A stretch of 64,000 nt of DNA from Acidobacteria bacterium 13_1_20CM_3_53_8 (GCA_001920415.1 MNJR01000026.1:1-64000); one strand, 5' to 3'. Counted from the stretch's first letter, positions 43,295 through 52,562 are shown. A program made the numbers and translations. The notes: a model not told the origin generated them from the sequence alone.

Positions 43295-46200
43295 TTAAAA
43301 AGTGAAGCGAATCGAAAGTTCTACGCGGCGATTGCCTGCGTTCGAGCTTAGGCCGCCCGGCCCGAATCCGCCGAACGCTCCGTTCAAAGAGTTCGATTGA
43401 CCGAATAGCGGCGAGCGCAAGTTTCCAATGAACTGTCCCTGGTTCGTGCGATTGAACAGGTTGCTCGCGCGGATTGAGAAGGTCAAACTATATCGCTTCT
43501 CTGCGGAGTTGTTGCCGCCGCCAAGCAGTCCACCCATGCGAACTGGCCCACCGCCCTGACTGCCAGCGCCTGCGCCACTTCCGCCCTGTCCCCCACCTCC
43601 CGCGCGATTGCCGCCCTGACCGCCGCCGAGCAGCACGAAGTTGGAATTGCCTTGTTGCTGTTGGCCTCCGCCTTGACGAGCTTGCTGTCCGCCCTGCTGG
43701 TTGCCGCCCGAACCTTGCGTGGACGCCGCGCGATTTCCTCCCATAGTGCCGAAGCTCCAGGTCTTGCTCACCTGCATGTTGACTGCGAAGTAAACAGGGC
43801 CGTTGCCGAAATTTCGGGGGATAATGGTTGCGCCCGGCAATGGATTCAAATCGAATGCGCCGAAGCGTGTGACGACAACGCTCGGACGGCTCAAGTCAGT
43901 TGCGAATGCCGGACGCTCGTTATACTGAAGGTCACCGTTGGCGTCAACGCCCGTCGTGATGTTGAATGGGCGACCGGAGAAGAAGACTATGAGCGGATTC
44001 AGGCGCAATCCCCACGGAGCGCCGATTGAGCCGCCGAAGAAGACGCGGTGGCGTATGTCAAACGCAGCGCGCCCGTATTCGTTCGATAGATCATAAGAGT
44101 TCATAGGGAACGTGAACGCGCCGTCCGAGTCGCTCCTCACACGGTTCAAGGTGTAGTTGCCGAAGAGCGTCAGCTTCTGGTTGAAGCGATTGTTGATCTG
44201 CACAATCAACTGGTTCTGGTTCAAGCGCCCGGTTGATTCGTACTCGAAGATGTCGCCCTGCGTAGGGTCTGGGCGACGAATGAGCGCTGGATGGAGCGGG
44301 TCGAAAGTGCCCGGCAGCGGCGCGTTGATGTCGCGCGAGCGCAGAAGGTGAAGAGTTCGCGCATTGATGTACGTGACGCTCAACGTAATTTTGTAGGGCA
44401 GAAGCCGCTCGACGCTGATGGCCGACTGCATAGTGTAAGGCGACTGCAAATCTGGCGCGACGCGGCGTAGAGTCTGCGGAATCTTGAAAGCCTCTAGCGT
44501 CGCAATCGAAGGCACGTTCGGAAATGTGAACGCGGGCTGTCCGTTAGGGAGCACGACGTACGGGACTATGAACTGCTGCTGGTTCGTGCCGTTAAAGCGA
44601 ATGGCCGAGAGCGTGAAGCTTTCGTTGAAACGGTCGTAGAAGACGCCGAAGCCGCCGCGAATCACAGTCTTTGGCTGGCGCGAGCCGCCCGCTCCGGGCG
44701 ACCACGCGAACGCAACGCGTGGCGCGAAATTAAGATTGCTGTGAATGTTGCTCTGATTCTCGTAACGAAGCCCTGCGCTTAAAGTCAGGTTCGGCCTAGC
44801 TCGCCAGTCGTCCTGTATGAACGGGCCGAAATCAATTTGCGAGACGCTAGACTCTGGGTTGCCGCTTGCAATTGAGAACTGAGACGGATGATCCAGACCC
44901 AACAATGTGTTGCGATACTGATCCAACGAGGTGAATGTGAAGGTGCCGTTGAAATTGGCCTGCGTGAAATCTGTGATGTGAACACCGCGCACGCGTGCGC
45001 CAGCCTTGAACGAATGATGACCTATCACCCACGAAGTGTAGTTCTGCAACTCCCAGCGATTCTCCGTGTCAAAAGCCAGGCCAACGCCAGAGCCTCCGCC
45101 CGTGAAGGCATCGCGCACGACAATAGTCGGCTGCGAGTTATCGCCCTGGCTGCGGGGCGCGTTGCGGTAGAACTGAAAGCGCGTCTCGTTCAACATATGC
45201 GGCGTCACGACCATCGTCTCGGTTAACTGCACGGACTGTTCCGTGCTCTCCGTCTCGATTGCGCGCGAGCGTAAAGAGAAGCCGCCCACGTTTGAATTCC
45301 TGGACGTTGTACGCGTGAAAGAATAGCGACCGACGAGCGTGTTGTTGGCGTTCAGTTGATAATCTAAGCGCGGGCTAGCGGTGATGCGGCGTTGCGGCAC
45401 TACCAGCACGTCACTGAACGATTGTGGATTAAGATTCTGGTCAAGAACTACGGCGTTGATGACTGCGTTGTCATCAATCTCGCGCCGCTCGAAGTCCATG
45501 AAGAACGAAGCCTTCTTTGAGATGACGGGGCCGCTCAAGTTGCCGCCGAAAGTGCGCTGCTGGTGCGGCGCGCGGCGCGGAGCGTAAGGATTGCGCGAGT
45601 TCAGACTCTCGTCGTTGAAGTTCAAGAACATCTGGCCGCGAAAGCGGTCTGTGCCCGGCTTAGTGAAAATCTCTACGCGACCAAAGCCGAGTCGGTCATA
45701 CTCTGCCGAGAAAGGATTCTGATTGATGCGAATCTCGCGTATGGAATTTTTTGGAGGCAGCCGGCCTCCCGTGAAGCCATCAATGTAGAATTGCCCGCCG
45801 TTCGGGCCAGCCGACGGGCCTGCCAGAGCTTGAAGAGCAGCAGCAAGTTCGTCAGGGTCGTCCGGCAATGCGTCCAGATCGTTACCGCTCAGCACCAGCG
45901 CGCTAGCGTTATTCTCAGGCGTCGTGTCAACCGCTGCCTCTTGTGCGACAGTGACACGCGACTCTTCGATTGTTACGCTCAGCCTTATATCGAGCTTTGT
46001 CGGGCGACCTTGCGCGACTTCCACTTCAACGTTCTCGTAGCGCGCAAAGCCCTGCGCGATGGCCGTGACTGTGTACTTTCCGGGCGCTAGACCATTGATA
46101 GTAAAGTTGCCTTCGTTGTTGGTCGTCGCCGTAGCCTTCTCTACACCCTGCGCATCCGTGATCGTCACGGTCGCGCCAACTATCAGCCCGCCGAATTCGT

Positions 46201-46315
46201 CAACGACCTGCCCGCGAAGGCTGCCCCCACCTTGCGCAAGTGCTACGAGTGAAGTGAAAAGAATCGCTAGCGTAAGCGCCAGGCTTCGCAAGAATATTTT
46301 TTGAGATGTTCGCAT
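43295..46315 (-). CDS. TonB-dependent receptor-like outer-membrane protein, Oar-type
   Basis: 1006 residues. Signal peptide at 1-27, then a carboxypeptidase-regulatory-like domain (GSLRGQVVDEFGGLIVGATVTITDAQG..., about 30-110), a plug-like region with NPFSAEYDRLGFGRVEIFTKPG (about 195-216), and a long beta barrel ending in an aromatic residue (LSIRFTF). A Gly/Gln/Asn-rich insert is at about 855-935. This is the Oar-like family common in Acidobacteriota. Expected substrates are large nutrients, but none is indicated by the neighbours. The gene is separate from TonB/ExbBD, which are not in the window. Confidence 0.85.
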   Translation of the reverse strand: MRTSQKIFLRSLALTLAILFTSLVALAQGGGSLRGQVVDEFGGLIVGATVTITDAQGVEKATATTNNEGNFTINGLAPGKYTVTAIAQGFARYENVEVEVAQGRPTKLDIRLSVTIEESRVTVAQEAAVDTTPENNASALVLSGNDLDALPDDPDELAAALQALAGPSAGPNGGQFYIDGFTGGRLPPKNSIREIRINQNPFSAEYDRLGFGRVEIFTKPGTDRFRGQMFLNFNDESLNSRNPYAPRRAPHQQRTFGGNLSGPVISKKASFFMDFERREIDDNAVINAVVLDQNLNPQSFSDVLVVPQRRITASPRLDYQLNANNTLVGRYSFTRTTSRNSNVGGFSLRSRAIETESTEQSVQLTETMVVTPHMLNETRFQFYRNAPRSQGDNSQPTIVVRDAFTGGGSGVGLAFDTENRWELQNYTSWVIGHHSFKAGARVRGVHITDFTQANFNGTFTFTSLDQYRNTLLGLDHPSQFSIASGNPESSVSQIDFGPFIQDDWRARPNLTLSAGLRYENQSNIHSNLNFAPRVAFAWSPGAGGSRQPKTVIRGGFGVFYDRFNESFTLSAIRFNGTNQQQFIVPYVVLPNGQPAFTFPNVPSIATLEAFKIPQTLRRVAPDLQSPYTMQSAISVERLLPYKITLSVTYINARTLHLLRSRDINAPLPGTFDPLHPALIRRPDPTQGDIFEYESTGRLNQNQLIVQINNRFNQKLTLFGNYTLNRVRSDSDGAFTFPMNSYDLSNEYGRAAFDIRHRVFFGGSIGAPWGLRLNPLIVFFSGRPFNITTGVDANGDLQYNERPAFATDLSRPSVVVTRFGAFDLNPLPGATIIPRNFGNGPVYFAVNMQVSKTWSFGTMGGNRAASTQGSGGNQQGGQQARQGGGQQQQGNSNFVLLGGGQGGNRAGGGGQGGSGAGAGSQGGGPVRMGGLLGGGNNSAEKRYSLTFSIRASNLFNRTNQGQFIGNLRSPLFGQSNSLNGAFGGFGPGGLSSNAGNRRVELSIRFTF

Positions 46316-46350
46316 TAATTCTGACCTGTGAATTTCAAGAATGAAGAATT

Positions 46351-46488
46351 ATATCCAGTTGCAAATAAAAGAGAGGAAGGAATGATCCACGCGCATCACG
46401 CGAAACAACACTAAACGACTGGCTCTTTCGCGTGGCTTCGTATGATTAGTGGATCATATACCTCTTTTCTCTAGTTGCATTCCGGTAT
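46351..46488. mobile_element. MITE-like element, family F1, copy 2 (decayed)
   Basis: Imperfect terminal repeats (ATATCCAGTTGCAA at 46351; GTTGCATTCCGGTAT ending 46488), a GAGAGGAAGGA stretch and an ATCCAC...GTGGAT core like the F1 copy at 22340-22479. The ends and the core have several mismatches, so it is older or more mutated. Located upstream of the receptor gene. Confidence 0.6.
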
Positions 46489-46540
46489 TAAAAGATGGAA
46501 GGTTGAGTTCTATTTTCAAAGCTTCCGCCTTCCATAAATT

Positions 46541-47821
46541 TTATGGCAAGCCTATGCCGCTATCCAGACCGGGAATGCTCATACCCGGCGATTGTTGCCC
46601 GCGCCCTGCCTGTGCAGGCGCTTGCGGCGCTGCGAGTAGCGGCTCTATGCCCGCCGCGACCTTAATGGCCGTCAGCCGCGTAGGCACTGTGCCCACAGTG
46701 CTCAACACACCTATAGCATCGCCCGGCTTCAAATCATTAATTGTAATTGCCGGCAGCCGCTCGAAAAGTTCCTGCGGGTCGAAACCGCCGCCGGGACGAC
46801 CCGTCATTTGTCCACCGCCGGGAGCGCCCGCGCCTGCTGGCCCACCACCTTGCGGCTGCTGTCGCACAGCGCCTTGCGGCGGCGCACCATTCGGCGTAGC
46901 ACCTTGCGGCGAGCCTGCCTGTCCGCCCGCCTGCATCTGCCTCATCGTCACTAGACGCTGCGCCATCTCAGGCGGGATGCGGCGAAGCATTGAGTTCTGG
47001 TTGACAACGATTGTAAAGGGCTGGCCGTTCTGCAAGCTCTTGAGCGTTATCTCGCCAGAAGCTGCGTTGATTGCAGTGACCGTCCCATCAACTCTGCGGA
47101 ATGAACCTGTGACTACCTCTTCAGGCGTAAAGTGCGAGCCGTCGGCGCTTCTTTCGCCGAGCGCGCGCAATTCGTCGCCAACTTTAATATCCGTGAACGC
47201 ACTCGGTTTCGCATCATCGAACCTCACAGAGTCCGGCGCGTAGCGTCGGAAGCGCACGCCATCGCCAACGGCCACAACGACAGGCTTCGTGCCTTCGCGC
47301 GTTCTGACGTTGACCGTAATCTCTTTCGTCTCTGTGTTGATTGAAGAGATGGTTCCGACAAGCCCGCGTCTGCGCCACTCTTCGCGGTCATGCTCCTGAT
47401 GCTGCGCTATGTCTGCTTTGGTCATCACAATGACCTGACGAGCCGGAACAGTTCGGCGATCATCCGAGACTCGGCCACGCGCCATCGCGCGGTCGCCAAT
47501 CTGAATGTCCGCGAGATGGATTGGCTGGCGATGCTCTAGCGTCGTCTCGCCCGGCGGCACGCGGAAGTATTCAGTAGCGGGGCTAAGCTGCACGGTTATC
47601 TCGCCCATCTTCGTCTTGATGCGCAATTGATTCGCGCCCGCGTCAATCGCTATGACATCGCCGAGCGCGAAGTTGGGCGTGATTCCCGTCGCATCAACGG
47701 CGGCGGCTGTAGGGGCTGGAGAAGGAGAAGGCGTAGGCGCAGCCGTTTGAGCACGCGCAGAGTGTGCGCCCGCCAAAAAAAGGCAGAGAGCAAGCGCGAG
47801 GAACTTCCAACTATTTTTCAT
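46541..47821 (-). CDS. secreted DUF5666-like repeat protein
   Basis: 426 residues with signal peptide MKNSWKFLALALCLFLAGAHS. Three repeats of a small beta domain follow (residues about 50-125, 150-235 and 240-300), each with the pattern G-x-V/I-x-x-I-x-x-x-x-x-x-I-x-V-x-x and a V-G-D-E/R-V/A... motif, resembling DUF5666. A Gly/Gln/Pro-rich linker (about 305-360) leads to a C-terminal variant of the same domain. Probably a periplasmic or cell-surface binding protein; function unknown. Confidence 0.65.
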   Translation of the reverse strand: MKNSWKFLALALCLFLAGAHSARAQTAAPTPSPSPAPTAAAVDATGITPNFALGDVIAIDAGANQLRIKTKMGEITVQLSPATEYFRVPPGETTLEHRQPIHLADIQIGDRAMARGRVSDDRRTVPARQVIVMTKADIAQHQEHDREEWRRRGLVGTISSINTETKEITVNVRTREGTKPVVVAVGDGVRFRRYAPDSVRFDDAKPSAFTDIKVGDELRALGERSADGSHFTPEEVVTGSFRRVDGTVTAINAASGEITLKSLQNGQPFTIVVNQNSMLRRIPPEMAQRLVTMRQMQAGGQAGSPQGATPNGAPPQGAVRQQPQGGGPAGAGAPGGGQMTGRPGGGFDPQELFERLPAITINDLKPGDAIGVLSTVGTVPTRLTAIKVAAGIEPLLAAPQAPAQAGRGQQSPGMSIPGLDSGIGLP

Positions 47822-48070
47822 CTTGTTACCCTGTTTTCCCTTGATCTAAGGGCCGAAGCAGTTAGCGTCCGGTTCTGTTTACGATTAATTGCTAAAGAAT
47901 GTTGCCGGTTTTACTTGCAAAGTCTCGGCCTTTTAACTGTAAACACCAGAGAGAGGGGATTTCTGGCAGAAACTTGCGGCAAGCTTTAAGACGCTCCGAC
48001 CATTCTTTTAGTTGCCGAAAATTCCGCTATCGAAGGGCTTTGCACAGAATTAACTTTCGGCACATAAATC

Positions 48071-48220
48071 AACGTGAGTTCGATATAAGACGAAGTGCGA
48101 GCAGGTGAATTATCCACGAAACAACACGAAACTACACTAAACGAATTCTTCTCTTCGTGTCGTTTAGTGTGATGCGCGTGGATAGTTCTCTCCCTTTCTC
48201 TCTTACGTCGAACTCACGTT
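48071..48220. mobile_element. MITE-like element, family F2, copy 2
   Basis: Perfect 13-bp terminal inverted repeats AACGTGAGTTCGA (48071-48083) and TCGAACTCACGTT (48208-48220). Interior with an ATTATCCAC...GTGGATAGTT core as in the copy at 35825-35980. AAAT occurs near both ends. No coding capacity. Confidence 0.78.
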
Positions 48221-48246
48221 AAATTAGCGGGGCTGCACGAAAATGG

Positions 48247-48281
48247 AAGCGGCGCAAAGATTCACATCTCATGCGCCGCTT
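48247..48281 (-). terminator. terminator of the hypothetical gene at 48384-48752
   Basis: AAGCGGCGCA (48247-48256) and TGCGCCGCTT (48272-48281) form a perfect 10-bp stem with a 15-nt loop. On the minus strand it lies about 100 nt after the stop of the upstream gene, followed by TTCCATTTTT. Confidence 0.6.
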
Positions 48282-48383
48282 TACTCGTGATGCTAGTTAG
48301 GCTCTTGCTCGTCAGGTGCTCCCGCGTTGATGTGTCGGCAGCGTGGGTTGGCGCGGAGAGATGTATGTTCCTCCTTTTGCTTG

Positions 48384-48752
48384 CTACTTCTTTTTGAGAA
48401 TGAAGGACGGAAGATCCATCAACAGGAACTTGCCATTTCCATCCAGTTCAATCTGGCCGAGATCAGTCACATTCACATTAATCTCGCCCTCTCCTTCGTA
48501 GCGGAATTCGCACTCTTGTCCCTGGTAGCAGATAAATATGCCCCACGTCGCCTTCATGAAAGGAAGGTTCGTAATCTTTTTATCCGCTATGTCGAGTAAG
48601 GTGAGTTCACCTATACCGGGTACTATCAGCCGGAACCAGCCCAATTTCTTGAACGACGGCTTCATCCCACGGTGAATACTACTAGACTCGTTTTCTCTAA
48701 AGTAGTTCAGTGGCGTGTAGAACTGTGATTGTACGTTGAGGGTGTAAGACAT
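48384..48752 (-). CDS. hypothetical beta-rich protein
   Basis: 122 residues, no signal peptide and no membrane segment. The second half (TWGIFICYQGQECEFRYEGEGEINVNVTDLGQIELDGNGKFLLMDLP) alternates hydrophobic and polar residues as in a beta sandwich. AAAGGAGAG lies six bases before the ATG, so it is well supported as a gene. No family recognised. Confidence 0.6.
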   Translation of the reverse strand: MSYTLNVQSQFYTPLNYFRENESSSIHRGMKPSFKKLGWFRLIVPGIGELTLLDIADKKITNLPFMKATWGIFICYQGQECEFRYEGEGEINVNVTDLGQIELDGNGKFLLMDLPSFILKKK

Positions 48753-49096
48753 AAGCTCTCCTTTCAGAATATGAGTTGAAGGTTAAAGGTATCAAGCGAG
48801 CTGTCAGGCTGAAGCTTGAAAGAAGTTGCGTTAAATTCCCACCAGTACCCTTAAGGCGAGGGCACTATTTAACCGATTGTGCTAGTTCGCTAAGTTGATG
48901 GAATCAGAGGCCAACTTTCAGCCAACTTCTACAAATTCAGATTAGACTTTAAATAAGTCCCTTGTTCTCAACATAGGCTTCGTCACAACTAGCAGCGAAG
49001 GTATTTATAACCCAACAGCCGCCACCGTTCAAGCTTGAATCAGAGCGAAGCGAAAAGCTTTTACTTAACTGAAAACTGAAAACTGAAAACTGTTTC
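48753..49096. other. intergenic region with half a family A repeat
   Basis: 344 bases with no gene. It contains the single repeat arm at 49064-49093 directly behind the stop of the bactofilin-like gene. The remainder is unremarkable. Confidence 0.45.
49064..49093. repeat. family A heptad array, single arm
   Basis: Units ACTGAAA/ACTGAAAA in a row and the loop motif AAAAGCTTTTACTTAACTG match one half of the family A hairpins (copy 4 at 56693-56783). The complementary arm is missing, so it is a half element. It lies immediately after the stop of the bactofilin-like gene. Confidence 0.7.
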
Positions 49097-50083
49097 TCAT
49101 GCTGCTTCTGCACGCTTCCAGCCAAGACGGTAGCGCGCCGTAAGCGCCAGACCCAGACTCGTCACCAGAAGTCCACAAAAAGCTATAGGCCAGACGTAAG
49201 GCAAGCTGAGCACTATGACCCAGAAGGCAGTTCCAAGCAGGAGTGCGAGCGATTCGGAACGCCTGCGTTCGGATAGCAGAATCTTTTGAAGCCAGCGCCC
49301 CGTTGCGGCCTGAATCGCAACGCGCCCGAAGAAGTAGGCCAGCATAAGGAAGAGCAGCGCCATCACGCCTACGAGCGCGCCGACTGCTGTCGGCAGCGCC
49401 ATCAGAGAGATGAAGAATCCGAAAGAGAGCACGACTGCGCTGAGCAGTCCTATCAAACCGACTCGCATATTCGACAGGTGAAGCCGCGCCACTGCTCGAC
49501 TCACAGAACCCGGAGTCACAGCCGTCAATGCCAGCGACAAGACGAACCAGAAGAGCACGGCAAGAAGACGTTGGCCCAGATAGATTGGCGTGAGGCGCGG
49601 CGCAAGCACCGTCGTAGGATCGCGCATCATGTTGCGCAACTCCTGCTCAAGCCCTGCGACTACTATAGTCATGCTTTGCGGGTTGCGATTCGGCGCGGAA
49701 GTTCCGTGATGATAAGTTCCGCCGAATACTGCAACATCGCCGCCTATGCGCGAGCCTTCGCGCTGAATAACCGAGCCGCCTATTGCCGCCACGTCTCCCT
49801 CTACGGTGCCTTCTACGATCACGTCACCGCCGAAAGAGGCCGCGCCATGCTTCACAGTCCCGCGCACAATGATCGTTTGTCCAAAGCCGTAGACATCGTG
49901 TTCGTTTACTCCGTCAACGACGACGGGCGCGCGGTCGTCTGGAAGCGGTTGAGGCATTGGCGTCCCTTCGGCTCTCGCCGCAGCGAAGATGAAGAGAAGA
50001 GCGAGCGAAGCCAGCAGCGCTCGCAGCAGCACGGGAGCCGCGCACGCGCCAAACGGTCTTTCAAGTTGAGCTTCATTGACCAT
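49097..50083 (-). CDS. bactofilin-like/polymer-forming domain membrane protein
   Basis: 328 residues. A signal peptide or anchor lies at about 20-42, then a short stretch of beta-helix repeats (GQTIIVRGTVKHGAASFGGDVIVEGTVEGDVAAIGGSV) typical of polymer-forming (DUF583/bactofilin-like) proteins, and four or more membrane segments in the second half (about 170-315). It follows the sigma/anti-sigma pair on the same strand, so it may be part of that regulon. Cytoskeletal or envelope role inferred. Confidence 0.65.
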   Translation of the reverse strand: MVNEAQLERPFGACAAPVLLRALLASLALLFIFAAARAEGTPMPQPLPDDRAPVVVDGVNEHDVYGFGQTIIVRGTVKHGAASFGGDVIVEGTVEGDVAAIGGSVIQREGSRIGGDVAVFGGTYHHGTSAPNRNPQSMTIVVAGLEQELRNMMRDPTTVLAPRLTPIYLGQRLLAVLFWFVLSLALTAVTPGSVSRAVARLHLSNMRVGLIGLLSAVVLSFGFFISLMALPTAVGALVGVMALLFLMLAYFFGRVAIQAATGRWLQKILLSERRRSESLALLLGTAFWVIVLSLPYVWPIAFCGLLVTSLGLALTARYRLGWKRAEAA

Positions 50084-50150
50084 TTTTACTGACCGTTTCG
50101 GGGCGCGGCATCCACCAAAAATTTGCCGCGCGTTCTAGATAACTTCCCTT

Positions 50151-50732
50151 CTACATTATTTTCGCGCGACGGGGGCGGATGATAAGGCCGGGAAGGAGTG
50201 CTATGGAGATTATAAGAACAAGGAGCGCGAACGCGCCGAAGAAGTGCGATTCGAAGAGAAGGTGCCAGCCGACCGAACGAGAGATGACGGCGAAACTCGA
50301 GCCAGCGTCGTAGGTGGCGCGCCCGGCTATATCGCAGACTATGGCTATCTGTCTTGCTATAGAAGCAGCGGGCTTAACGACCGTCTCGCGCAACGCTGTG
50401 CCGAGCAGAATGAAGGAGGAGGCCGCTAAGATAGCGCACCATAGAAGAGCGCGTTTGCGTTCAGCCCGATCCAGCACGCCGCCCATGTTCGACCGCGCGT
50501 GAGTGGCAACGACATGAGCGAAATCAATGGGAAGCGAGAGCGAGCGTTTGTCGTTGAGCGCAACGTCGAGCGTGCAAAGCAGACTGCGTTGCTCACGCAG
50601 CCTTGTTCTGCACGAAGCGCACTCGACCATGTGCTCCTCAAAGCGCAGACTCTCCGCGCCGTCCATCTCGCCGTCCAGATAAGCTGCGACATCCTCGCCC
50701 TGGCAGACCGAATTTTCTTTCGCTTCCGTCAT
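50151..50732 (-). CDS. anti-sigma factor with zf-HC2 domain
   Basis: 193 residues. The N-terminal zf-HC2-like anti-sigma domain has the zinc ligands in HMVECASC (His-x3-Cys-x2-Cys, about residues 34-41). Two hydrophobic segments follow (about 95-112 and 160-182), so it is a membrane-anchored regulator. It is encoded 14 bp after the sigma factor gene, the standard arrangement for a partner that holds its sigma factor until an envelope signal releases it. Confidence 0.85.
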   Translation of the reverse strand: MTEAKENSVCQGEDVAAYLDGEMDGAESLRFEEHMVECASCRTRLREQRSLLCTLDVALNDKRSLSLPIDFAHVVATHARSNMGGVLDRAERKRALLWCAILAASSFILLGTALRETVVKPAASIARQIAIVCDIAGRATYDAGSSFAVISRSVGWHLLFESHFFGAFALLVLIISIALLPGLIIRPRRAKIM

Positions 50733-50746
50733 GCTCTAAACCGAAC

Positions 50747-51355
50747 TCAAACGCCCGTGATGCCTTTATCAATGAAATGCTGGCGCATCATCTCGCGCGC
50801 GCGAAACAGACCATTCTTGACAGTGCCCAGAGGCAACGCGGGCACCTCTGCTATCTCGTCGTAACTTAAATCATGTGAGTGGCGCAGCACTATCAACTCT
50901 CTGTAGGCCGCAGGCAGCAGACGAACGACCGATTCAATCTCAGCGCGCCGCTCTTTGCCCGCATACTCCTGCTCCGGCGTCATACGCCCGCTCTCTATAG
51001 GTAGATCGTAGGTTTCGCCGTCCGACTGTGCGACGAGCGCCGCATCGCGCACCGAATGGCGTCGAAGATGATCAACGGCAGCGTTATGCGCGATCTTATA
51101 AATCCACGTGGAGAATTTGAACTCCGAGCGATAGCGATTGAGCGAGTTGTAGACTTTGATGAAAACTTCCTGCGTAAGATCGAGAGCAGATTCGTAATTG
51201 CCGACCATGCGATAAATATATGACGCAATCGGGCGCTGGTAGCGGCGCACCAACTCTTCAAAACCATCTTCGCGCCCGGCCACAGCGCGCGTCACAAGGT
51301 CGCAATCCGCGACCGCGCTCGACCTCAAGTCAATGGGGGTTGCATTCATGTTCAT
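50747..51355 (-). CDS. ECF RNA polymerase sigma factor
   Basis: 202 residues. Sigma region 2 is YIYRMVGNYESALDLTQEVFIKVYNSLNRYR...FSTWIYKIAHNAAVDHLRR and region 4 is LPAAYRELIVLRHSHDLSYDEIAEVPALPLGTVKNGLFRAREMMR, at the usual spacing. Regions 1 and 3 are absent as in all ECF factors. It should direct transcription of an envelope or stress regulon, held by the anti-sigma encoded next. An ECF-type promoter motif lies in front of it, so it is probably autoregulated. Confidence 0.92.
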   Translation of the reverse strand: MNMNATPIDLRSSAVADCDLVTRAVAGREDGFEELVRRYQRPIASYIYRMVGNYESALDLTQEVFIKVYNSLNRYRSEFKFSTWIYKIAHNAAVDHLRRHSVRDAALVAQSDGETYDLPIESGRMTPEQEYAGKERRAEIESVVRLLPAAYRELIVLRHSHDLSYDEIAEVPALPLGTVKNGLFRAREMMRQHFIDKGITGV

Positions 51356-51368
51356 GATGCTCAGGTTT

Positions 51369-51395
51369 TACGAGGATGAACCGGGAAAAGTTTCA
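51369..51395 (-). promoter_or_regulatory. ECF-type promoter, probable autoregulation
   Basis: On the minus strand TGAAAC (51395-51390) is followed after 17 bp by CGTA (51372-51369), close to the TGAAAC-N16-CGTA pattern of SigW-like ECF sigma factors. It lies directly before the sigma gene. The leader would be very short, so the true start could be the second ATG (51349). A family B repeat arm touches the -35 box. Confidence 0.55.
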
Positions 51396-51471
51396 GACCG
51401 ATTTTGGATTGAAAGACAGCTCATCGCTTTCGCTCAATCCGTTCGCTAATCTAAAATCCAAAATCAGTCTG
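51394..51471. repeat. family B heptad inverted repeat, copy 4
   Basis: Left arm 51394-51410 and right arm 51448-51471. The left arm is shorter by exactly one 7-nt unit. The loop (GATTGAAAGACAGCT...GTTCGCTAAT) matches copy 1, which carries an inserted element there. Confidence 0.8.
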
Positions 51472-51484
51472 ACTCCAGACTGTT

Positions 51485-52441
51485 TTATCCCCACGCGAGC
51501 GTGGCTAATCCGGCGGGCGCGGCGAGGGCATCGAAGCTGAACTCGTTTGATGGCAGCATGAGTCCGACTTCCTGCGCGCCGAGCGAGCGCAAGTTGCCGC
51601 CCAAGGTTTCGTTGACAATCTCGCTAACGCGCTCCTTGCTGAACTCTTCGCCCACGACGAGCAGCCGTTCGATAGTGCCGCTAGCGATTATCGCTCCCTC
51701 TTCGTCACCAATGATACGGTCGCGGTAGAAGAGCAGCAGACGGTAAAGCTCGTCCTCGCGGTCTTCCGGGTCGCAAACAATCGAGCGCACTATGATAGGC
51801 CTGCGCGCTCGTGCTAGAACGGCTGTGAATCCCTCTGCGTGAGAACTGACGAGAAGGCTGTCGCCCTCGAAACCGTTCTGCAAAAGCCAGCGCTCTTCGC
51901 CCATGTGGCGTGGAAGTATTAGCCCCGCGTGCCAGCCCAGAGCACCGAAGACGGCCTCGTATTCTGCGAGCACAATTTCGCGCACCGCTGTTGCAAGATA
52001 GCGCGCGCGCCCTTCTGCGTCCGGCGGCAACGGCTCGCGCCCTACGCGCAACTCTTCCACAGTAGCGCCGAACGCTCGCTCTATCTTCCAGCGTAGAATC
52101 TCTTCCGATTCGGCACGCGAGGCGGGCGCTCCCTCCATTGTCAGAATCATTGTGCGCGTGACGGACTCCGGCAGGACGGCAGACCACTTGCGCTGGCGCA
52201 GAAGTCCCGCGCTCGTCGCAAGCTGCGCGAGCGCATCAGCAGCTTCGTTCAAGTCCGAGATGTTCTGTTCGTCAAAGCTCGGTCGTATGAGAGAGTGTGG
52301 AAGCGCCATCGTGGCCGCGCGTTTGACGGAAAAGATTCGCCCGCGTCGCTCAAGGCTGACGACCGTTGCGCTCGTGCCCTCAATGCCGACCGCAGCTTTC
52401 GGAAATCTAGGCGTAACCAGTTTTGATAAAGGATTAGACAT
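51485..52441 (-). CDS. pilM: PilM-like actin-fold protein
   Basis: 318 residues. The opening FPKAAVGIEGTSATVVSLERRG is the phosphate-1-like loop of the PilM/FtsA actin fold, and PASRAESEEILRWKIE and YLATAVREIVLAEYE follow as in PilM-type proteins. PilM forms a cytoplasmic ring that joins the type IV pilus or T2SS platform to other subunits. Here it is the last gene of the gspF-E-D-G-G run. The usual PilN and PilO partners were not found next to it. Divergent at sequence level, so the call is moderate. Confidence 0.65.
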   Translation of the reverse strand: MSNPLSKLVTPRFPKAAVGIEGTSATVVSLERRGRIFSVKRAATMALPHSLIRPSFDEQNISDLNEAADALAQLATSAGLLRQRKWSAVLPESVTRTMILTMEGAPASRAESEEILRWKIERAFGATVEELRVGREPLPPDAEGRARYLATAVREIVLAEYEAVFGALGWHAGLILPRHMGEERWLLQNGFEGDSLLVSSHAEGFTAVLARARRPIIVRSIVCDPEDREDELYRLLLFYRDRIIGDEEGAIIASGTIERLLVVGEEFSKERVSEIVNETLGGNLRSLGAQEVGLMLPSNEFSFDALAAPAGLATLAWG

Positions 52442-52445
52442 AAGA

Positions 52446-52559
52446 GAATTTTGGATTTTAGATTTTAGATTTTGGATTGGCGTGGATAGCGCGTTGAGCT
52501 TTGGATTTTAAGAGTCTAGTTATCGTTATCATTAAATCCAAAATCTAAAATCTAAAATC
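52446..52559. repeat. family B heptad inverted repeat, copy 5
   Basis: Left arm 52454-52478 (with a further partial unit from 52446) and right arm 52534-52559, perfect over 25 bp. It fills the gap between the second pseudopilin gene stop (52563) and the start of pilM (52441). Confidence 0.82.
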
Positions 52560-52562
52560 GCA

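Larger units (their letters stand above)
47822..48383. other. intergenic region with MITE-like element and terminator
   Basis: 562 bases between two minus-strand genes. It holds the F2 element at 48071-48220 and a terminator-like hairpin at 48247-48281. No ORF with support was seen. Confidence 0.5.
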
